In this document: one piece after another, positions 58,398 to 64,000 of the stretch
Layout: every line of letters starts with the position of its first letter
Position numbering within the stretch: the first letter of the stretch is position 1
Source: Amorphophallus konjac
Lineage: Eukaryota > Streptophyta > Magnoliopsida > Alismatales > Araceae
Assembly: GCA_022559845.1 (NCBI GenBank)
Contig: CM040128.1
Coordinates: forward strand, 221,139,643-221,203,642
Direction: 5' to 3'
DNA length: 64,000 bases
Made by a program: the position numbers and the translations under genes
The notes under the pieces: generated by a model
Database searches by the model: none
What the model was told of the DNA's origin: nothing
What the model saw: only the letters and a program-made list of their open reading frames with translations

Positions 58398-59589
58398 AGT
58401 GATCGCCAGAGGGGTTACCTCAAAAGAAAAGGAAATTGATCGCGAATACCTGATGAGAAAAGGGATGCGGGATGATTGTGGATTTCTTCCTCCTCCTTCT
58501 ACCGGCCGGCCGATGAAGGGGGGTTTCTCTCTTTGATTACCCTTAAACAAATCACAAACAAACAAAGAAAAAAATAGGATTAGCCAAAGTGTGGTATCAA
58601 TCCTCAAATAGAATAAGATGATGAAGTATGAGCATAAAGGATGTACCTTTTGGTTTCTTTAAAACCCCTAGAGAATCAGGGAGAGGAGATGTGATGCAAA
58701 GCTAATGCAAACGTAAAAAAAAGAACGATGTATGATGAACGAAGGAGGTGAGATGAGCTTAAAAAAAAACTAGTGCAAAACAAATCCCTGCTGTTCCTAA
58801 CAACAGTAGAGGGAGAGAAACCGACGATGGCCGTGGGATGCTGTATCCGAAAGGATGAAGAAGCATCAAACAGCAGCAATATGTTTCTATCAAAAAAAAT
58901 AAACAAACTCTCTGCTTAACCTGCTGCTTCTCCAACCTCTTCTCTGCTTCTAACTCCTTCTCTCTAACCTCTCGCGCGAGCTCAACACAGGGGGCTATTT
59001 ATAGGGTGCAAAACACAGATCTGATGGGATAAGAATAGGCAAGACTCATCTACGGCAAGGCCTCTACTTCCCCAATCGAACACGGTGACCAAAACATAGC
59101 AGGGAACTCTCCAGGAAAGGGTTGTATAAGCAGGACTCGGAAGGGTGGAAGACGACCCACGGAAAGGCGTTATTCGATATTGACGACCTGGGACAAGGCG
59201 TTAATTAAAATCATGATTGGGACAAAGGCGTCAATTCATGGATTTAATTTTAGTAATGAAAACATTCTTTATTTGAAAATGATGAAGAGACGCCTAAGAG
59301 AGAGGCGTTAATTCAAAACACGACCCATGGAGGGACGTTAATTCTTATTTTCTAATTTTGAGTAGGATTTGTAAAAGTCCAGAAATTGACGCCTTTTGGT
59401 TCAGTCGTCCTTTCTTTGAGAAACGCCTCGGCCCAAGCCGTTATTTAAAACACGCCCTGCGTAGAGTCGTGAATTACAAAAATAATTAGAAAATGGCCTA
59501 AAAACACACAAAAATAGAAAAACTTCATATTATGGAAATATTGAAGTTCACTTTGGGGTGTTAATATGGTGACATGAGATTTTATCAAC
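58398..59589 (-). mobile_element. Tat-like LTR fragment (minus orientation)
   Basis: Shares short segments in the same order with the LTR at 2669-7712: TGATCGCCA, AATACCT, a CTATAAATAG TATA box on the minus strand (58995-59004) and CTCATCTACGGC just beyond it. The region upstream of that TATA holds a GACG-N13-CGTTAATT array. The right end at about 59589 (TTATCAACA) is a guess. Minus-strand frames such as 58275-58607 look non-coding. Confidence 0.45.
59151..59475. repeat. GACG-N13-CGTTAATT array, part 1
   Basis: Eight or so units, for example GACG-CCTAAGAGAGAGG-CGTTAATT near 59290 and GACG-ACCTGGGACAAGG-CGTTAATT near 59183. The spacer is 13 nt in all but one counted unit (14). Confidence 0.82.
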
Positions 59590-60662
59590 ATAGTATCAAT
59601 TTTGGCGTGTCTAGAGCTGTCCCGCCTTGGCGTCTGCTTTGCAAGGGAGTGAGACGAAATGAAGTGAAAGTGCAACAAGCGAAATGAAGCGGAATGAACT
59701 GATAAGTAGATGCAAAGGTGTGATGTGACATGCCTCTGACACTAAGCGTTAAAAATCTTTCCAAGATTCTGAGTGAAATAACTCCGGGTGATTCCAAGAA
59801 AGCATCGATTGGCTGGACGAAGGAGACTAAACTAAATAAATGAAATGTACGCGAGGGCATGACAGGGAGGCACCATTGGAGAGTGGTTACCAGCCAATGT
59901 GGACGTGCTACAACCAAGGTGGATTTGCAGAAAAATAAAGTGAATGGAGATGAAGACCCAACAAAGGGATGCTTTCAAGGAACTAGCCTGAGCGGTTTTA
60001 GAGAGAATAAAGTACTTGATTTGGAGTGGAATATCTCATGTCAACTCAATCAAGAGCGAGTGACCTTCATTATTGCCGTAATATGAAGATTTTCATCATT
60101 AAGCTCAAAGTCCTACATGATGCATGCTGGGCTAAAAGAAAAATTAAAACAAACTAAAAAATAAAAAATAATCAAGGATAATATTGTCAAGCCATCTAGA
60201 TTTGGTCAAGAATCCAGATCTCCGAGCTGACACTAAGCCGAAGCTCGTTTGTCTGCGCATCAATCCAGAAAGTGGAACCATCATCCCAGACCTTTAATGA
60301 CTCAACGGCCTATTCGTGTGATCAAGATTCTCCTGGAATTATCACTATTTTTGATGAAGGGGAACTCAAATTCCAGGTTCATCAGAACCACAAGGTCCTT
60401 GATATGCTATAATAGCGTAGAGTACCATATAGTAACAATGCTTACAGGAAAGAATACAAGAACGGAATGATGTTACTCCCATGCACCTCGAATCCTGCAC
60501 TCTTCTGCACTTGAAAATTCATTAGTCCTCATGATAGAAAATATCCTTAGTTTAAACATGACATGACCATAAGTGCATAATCACAAATAAATTCCACTTA
60601 AAAGACATCACTTAAGTTCATTAAAAACATCATAGAGGAGCTGAATATGCGAGCCATAAATT
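59590..60662. other. Stretch without a recognisable gene
   Basis: AT-rich mixed sequence. Short frames (59859-60086, 60249-60470) show no family features. ATTTTGGCGTGTC near 59600 after ATCAACA resembles a Tat-type PBS beside an LTR end, but is too weak to call. Confidence 0.4.
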
Positions 60663-60829
60663 GACGACCGGTAGCAGTGGTGTCAAAAGGATAAAAGACG
60701 ACTAGCATCAAGGCGTTAATTAATTTGAGATTTCAACAAAAGACGACCCTCATCAAGGCGTGAAATAAAACATGACCTGGAGCAAGTCGTTAATTCAATA
60801 AATGACGCCCTGAATACCGTCGTTAATTA
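60663..60829. repeat. GACG-N13-CGTTAATT array, part 2
   Basis: Units include GACG-ACTAGCATCAAGG-CGTTAATT, GACG-ACCCTCATCAAGG-CGTGAAAT and GACG-CCCTGAATACCGT-CGTTAATT, just upstream of the promoter of the gene at 61060. Confidence 0.82.
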
Positions 60830-60936
60830 ACCATAATTCGAAACACACGCTTCCGACTCTGAATCAGAAAGCTTAAACCCAGTTATGTTCGTACTTTGAT
60901 TTTGCAGTCTCGAACGGGCATAAGATCCTTCAAACT

Positions 60937-60947
60937 TTTATAAAAGG
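60937..60947 (+). promoter_or_regulatory. TATA box of the gene at 61060
   Basis: TTTATAAAAGG lies about 120 bp before the ATG and is followed by a CTTCTTCTTC-rich leader, as common in plant 5' UTRs. Confidence 0.55.
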
Positions 60948-61059
60948 AGGGATTTCCTTCAGATTAAACAAATCCTATTTTCTGCTTCTTCTTCTTCTTC
61001 TGCTTTCACAGGTGTTGCTTGTTCCGTTCGGCTTCTTTCTGCAGACAGTTACTCAGAAG

Positions 61060-62413
61060 ATGGAGAGAGCTATCAAGAAACCGAAGATTTCCACTCCTAG
61101 GCTCTCGGGAATTAATGGACATATTAGCAACATGATCGTTCTGAACCAGGTATTTCATAATTTAAGTTGTTTAGTTCTTCTGTTCTTCTCTTCTACCTTC
61201 AACTCTCATCCCTCTTATCCTCTGTACTTTCTTTTCTTTCTTTTCTCAGGATTATCCAAATATTCCAGGGGCAAGGAGATTCACTAAAAATAAATGGCTT
61301 CCCCTCTTGCTCTCCAAATTTAATTCGGACATGAGGGCTTTCCTATCTAGATGGCATCTCCTAGGTTTAGTTACCCATGCCAAACGTAATGACCAAATCC
61401 ACCTAGATTGGGTAGCTATAGGAGCTCTTGTTGAGATATGGCATCCTTCTACCCACACTTTCCTCTTCTCTACTTTTGAAGCCACCATTATATTAGAAGA
61501 GTTAGAGATGATTTTAGGCTTAAAGAAGATGAAACAAGGGGATGAGGAGAAGATGGCCATCATGCCAAGGAAAATCTCTCCTCATGAATTGCTAACAAGC
61601 TTGATTCCTAGCCCCAACTTGGTGAACCAAATCAAAGCCACCAAAGGGATTAACCTTTTAAAGCTTGCCTCATGGGTCTACAAAAGGTCTAACCAAGCCA
61701 AAGAGGATGATGAAATAGAACGGGTAGCAAAAGCCTTTGTTGTATGCTTGGCGGGAGCAATCTTGTTCCCCTCCACGAAAGATTTCTTGGAAGAGTCCCA
61801 ATTGAGTGCTATAGCTAGCCTTTGGGAAGGAGAGAGAGTGGGACCGGCGATATTAGCCTTTATATATAGTGGGCTTACTTCGGCATCAATGGGGAGACCG
61901 ATTTATGGATGCATGATCTCACTTTCTAGTTGGGTAGATCTCCACTTCAAGTTTGATCCATGTGAGGAGGCCCAACAACCATCAAGGATATTCTCAAAAA
62001 GCCCTCTTTCTTACATGACCGGCTCATTGGGGTTGAGCAATAGAGTGGTGAACCGGATTCCTCAAATCAAGAAAAGAGTGGAATGGAGGGAGCATCTCAA
62101 GGTAATGCCTAAGAACCTCTTCACATGCGCCCCGGGATTACTCAAAGCTCAAGAACTCCGCGCACGATTCTCTCCCAGGATGGATCTTCGTCTAATAGGC
62201 GCCGCGGAATTCGTGTTATACAACTCTCATAGGTGCCTTCCTCAACTCGGGCTTCCACGGCGACTATTCGAGGATTTGTCCCATCTCCCTCCTATCAAGA
62301 CAAGGGACATCGGCAGCAATGAAGATGGAGAAGAAAGCACAACAATCCAAGCATTGTGGAAAATCTGCAAAACTCATCAGCCCGTGGATAACTTAGAAGA
62401 AGACAGGGATTAG
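61060..62413 (+). CDS. Plant-mobile-domain/DUF7745-like protein, two exons
   Basis: Predicted exons 61060-61149 and 61250-62413, 417 residues, no internal stop. The intron has CAG/GTATTT donor and TTTTCTCAG/GAT acceptor with a T-rich 3' end and phase 0. Residues ~80-115 (LDWVAIGALVEIWHPSTHTFLF...EATIILEELEMIL) resemble the core of plant mobile domain proteins and the DUF7745 ORF1 of Tat/Ogre elements. Later come HELLTSLIP and a conserved-looking Trp-rich region (SWVYKRSNQ). The ATG follows a TATA box and leader. GACG-N13 arrays lie on both sides, so it probably belongs to, or has been carried by, a Tat-like element. Function unknown; no catalytic motif seen. Confidence 0.6.
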
Positions 62414-62590
62414 TGGAAATCATATGTAATAGCTTTAAGAAGTTTAAGGCCCAAAATGGCTCATTAGATGCATTGTAATCTTTTCATCAATAATAAACAA
62501 TGATAACATTCTGATCGAGCCATATTATGTTGTTTCTGATGAATTCTTTCAAAAATCTATGTTTCTGTTCTGAATAATGACTCAGAGAAT
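62414..62590. other. 3' flank of the gene at 61060
   Basis: AT-rich; AATAAA at about 62491 could serve in polyadenylation. No gene. Confidence 0.4.
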
Positions 62591-63000
62591 GACGTTTATT
62601 CCACAAATAACGTCTCAAAACTTGTCGTCTCTCATTGATCTTTTTTCTGAAAATCAAAACATTAATTCCCATAATTGACGACTTCAGCAATGGCGTTAAT
62701 AGAATCACGCTTTAGGACAAGGCATTAATTTGATTCAAATTCCAAAAAGTATTCGTTAAATATCCGAGAATAACGCCTTTAGATAAGCCACTTCTCATGT
62801 AAATAACGCCTGCATCAAAGTCGTTAATCAAAAATAGCAATGATTATTCCAATCACGTCAATCAATGCACCTGACGACGTTTGTCATTCCCCATGCGAAA
62901 AGAAATCACGCCTCAAAGCTCGTCGCCAAATCTGGAAGTAACGCCCTGTGGCCTAGTCGTCCCTTTAACAAGACACGCCCTCCTCTCAGGCGTTAATTCT
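62591..63000. repeat. GACG-N13-CGTTAATT array, part 3
   Basis: About ten units, several degenerate, for example GACG-ACTTCAGCAATGG-CGTTAATA, AACG-CCTGCATCAAAGT-CGTTAATC and CACG-CCCTCCTCTCAGG-CGTTAATT ending at about 62999, immediately before a TC-rich leader. Confidence 0.8.
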
Positions 63001-63143
63001 TTTCGAATACTACAACACTTTTCCCCCTTCTTTCTTCTTCTTCCTCCGTCCATTTTTCCCTCTTTCCCTCTTTTGCAACCCTAACCGAAAACCCCCAAAA
63101 ACTCTCTCACTCTCTATCCCTCTCATTCTCTCACCCCCTAGCC

Positions 63144-63581
63144 ATGGCCGGCGGCGCTCACAAAAGGTAGCAGGTGTCTGCCCCGGAGGTGGTGGACTTG
63201 GGCGAGGAAGATCACGCCGTGGAGGAGGTTCCTCCGGCGGCTGCCGAAGACGCACTGGTAGAGGAGGTTCCTCCGGCGGCGGCCGAGGAGACCCCGACGG
63301 CGGAGCACGACGAGGAACGAGGTGGAGAAGAATGAGAAGAAGACGATGGGGATGAAGAAGATGGTGACGATGATGAGGGGGAAGAAGGTGAAGACGAAGA
63401 TGAGGAAGGTGAAGAAGAAGAAGGAAATGAAGAAGGAGATGAAGAAGGAGAAAGAGAAGGACAACCGGCGGCAGTCCTCCCTTGCCGCGGCCAACTCCGA
63501 CAGCCATGGCAACCTCGGCAACCCCTTCGGGGAGAGCTGGCTGGACCTAGACGACAAAAGGTAGGCCCCCCCAAACCCTGA
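63144..63581 (+). pseudogene. Broken acidic, Glu/Asp-rich ORF
   Basis: An ATG in good context (GCCATGG) follows a TC-rich leader (63000-63130). The frame reads MAGGAHKR, stop (63168-63170), APEVVDLGEEDHAVEEVPPA with a repeated VEEVPPAAAE, stop (63333-63335), then a long Glu/Asp/Gly run and a Pro/Arg/Gln tail to 63579-63581. Both ACAAAAGGTAG sites (about 63159 and 63554) look like splice donors, so only MAGGAHKR might be exon 1. I do not recognise it; it could be the start of the next ORF of a Tat-like element. The antisense frames (63010-63718) are compositional shadows. Confidence 0.4.
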
Positions 63582-63661
63582 TTTCCAATTTTTTTAATTT
63601 TTTTTTCATTTTGTTCCATTTCCATAGCTCTCGGTGGGGAAAACCAGTAACTCAGACAAAA

Positions 63662-63974
63662 GACGCCCCCAGGGGTGTCGTGAATTAAAGAAAAGACGCC
63701 CAGGCCTGGGGTCGTCAATTCATTTTTTTTATTTGCAAAAATAATTAATCATGTGAGAACACGTCCTGTAGCATGTCGTGAATTTGAATTATCATGTCTA
63801 AAATCATGCTGGTAATTTCCATGCTTTTTCATTTTCAATAATTTATTTTTCAATATGTCTGCCCTTGATTATCTTGCATGCTGTTTCATTCATTTTTTTA
63901 AAACCCTGGGAAAACAGCGCCCCCCATCGGGGCGTTAATTCATTAGGTGACGACACAGGGGTGGTCGTTAATTC
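63662..63974. repeat. GACG-N13-CGTTAATT array, part 4
   Basis: Five units: GACG-CCCCCAGGGGTGT-CGTGAATT, a GACG/CGTCAATT pair with 14-nt spacer, CACG-TCCTGTAGCATGT-CGTGAATT (about 63760), GCG-CCCCCCATCGGGG-CGTTAATT, and GACG-ACACAGGGGTGGT-CGTTAATT. The array may continue past the window edge. Confidence 0.8.
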
Positions 63975-64000
63975 AAACATTCCCAGAACAGGTTCCAAAC

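Noticed and set aside
59585..59610. Tat-type PBS and LTR end in + orientation (ATCAACA...TTTTGGCG)
   Set aside because: The match is short and its direction conflicts with the TATA box and shared segments of the adjoining LTR fragment.
63010..63718. Three overlapping minus-strand ORFs rich in Leu/His/Ser/Pro
   Set aside because: They are antisense readings of the Glu/Asp-rich GA-biased stretch on the + strand.

Overview
This window looks like nuclear intergenic DNA from a flowering plant with a large, repeat-rich genome. Nearly every kilobase belongs to LTR retrotransposons nested inside one another. Primer-binding sites match the plant initiator-Met tRNA end, the gag families are plant-specific, and I see no bacterial gene layout, rRNA, tRNA or complete conserved host gene. 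All family assignments come from reading motifs by eye; no database was searched.

Layout. 1-7712 is the 5' part of a Tat-like Ty3 element on the minus strand (gag open to the left edge, leader, LTR); its LTR is split by a + strand solo LTR (3540-6918). That element interrupts the gag of a SIRE-type Copia element (gag 7713-8839, PBS, LTR 8895-11201). Next comes a coding-like segment (11238-11378) whose frame resumes at 29785 once the intervening insertion is discounted. The insertion is a solo Copia-type LTR (11379-29784), itself split by a complete minus-strand element (11786-28126) that has gag and a second ORF but no pol. Two oppositely oriented solo LTRs (15229-17591, 17594-21271) sit inside that element. 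30130-47409 is another gag-bearing element split by a nearly intact + strand chromovirus-like Ty3 element (35798-46980; 3.19-kb LTRs, TSD ATCAA, gag-pol with three stop codons). 47410-50377 holds an unclassified segment, a 651-bp tandem duplication and miniature LTR elements (TRIMs). 50378-57252 is a third gag-only element. 57253-58397 holds another TRIM and a truncated LTR. 58398-64000 has a Tat-like LTR fragment, a two-exon gene resembling plant-mobile-domain/Tat ORF1 proteins (61060-62413) and a broken acidic ORF.

Most interesting signal. The LTRs carry arrays of short semi-palindromic units with almost invariant spacing. About 50 units of the form GTAACGG-N12-CCGTCAC (7-12-7) occur in three solo LTRs and in the unrelated Tat LTR. 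A second array type, GACG-N13-CGTTAATT, fills 59151-63974. Copia-type LTRs instead carry dozens of copies of a TGCACCGACCTT motif, upstream of a shared promoter block (G-box, E2F-like site, TATA). These cores resemble plant MYB, DREB, WRKY, bZIP and E2F sites, so the LTRs may be built as dense transcription-factor platforms or, where transcribed, as hairpin arrays. The sequence pattern is directly visible; the function is inference.

How the parts work together. The pol-less elements would need reverse transcriptase and integrase from relatives. The only pol in the window is interrupted by stops and lacks a catalytic integrase Asp. Nothing here appears self-sufficient today, although the very similar LTR pairs show that some insertions are recent.
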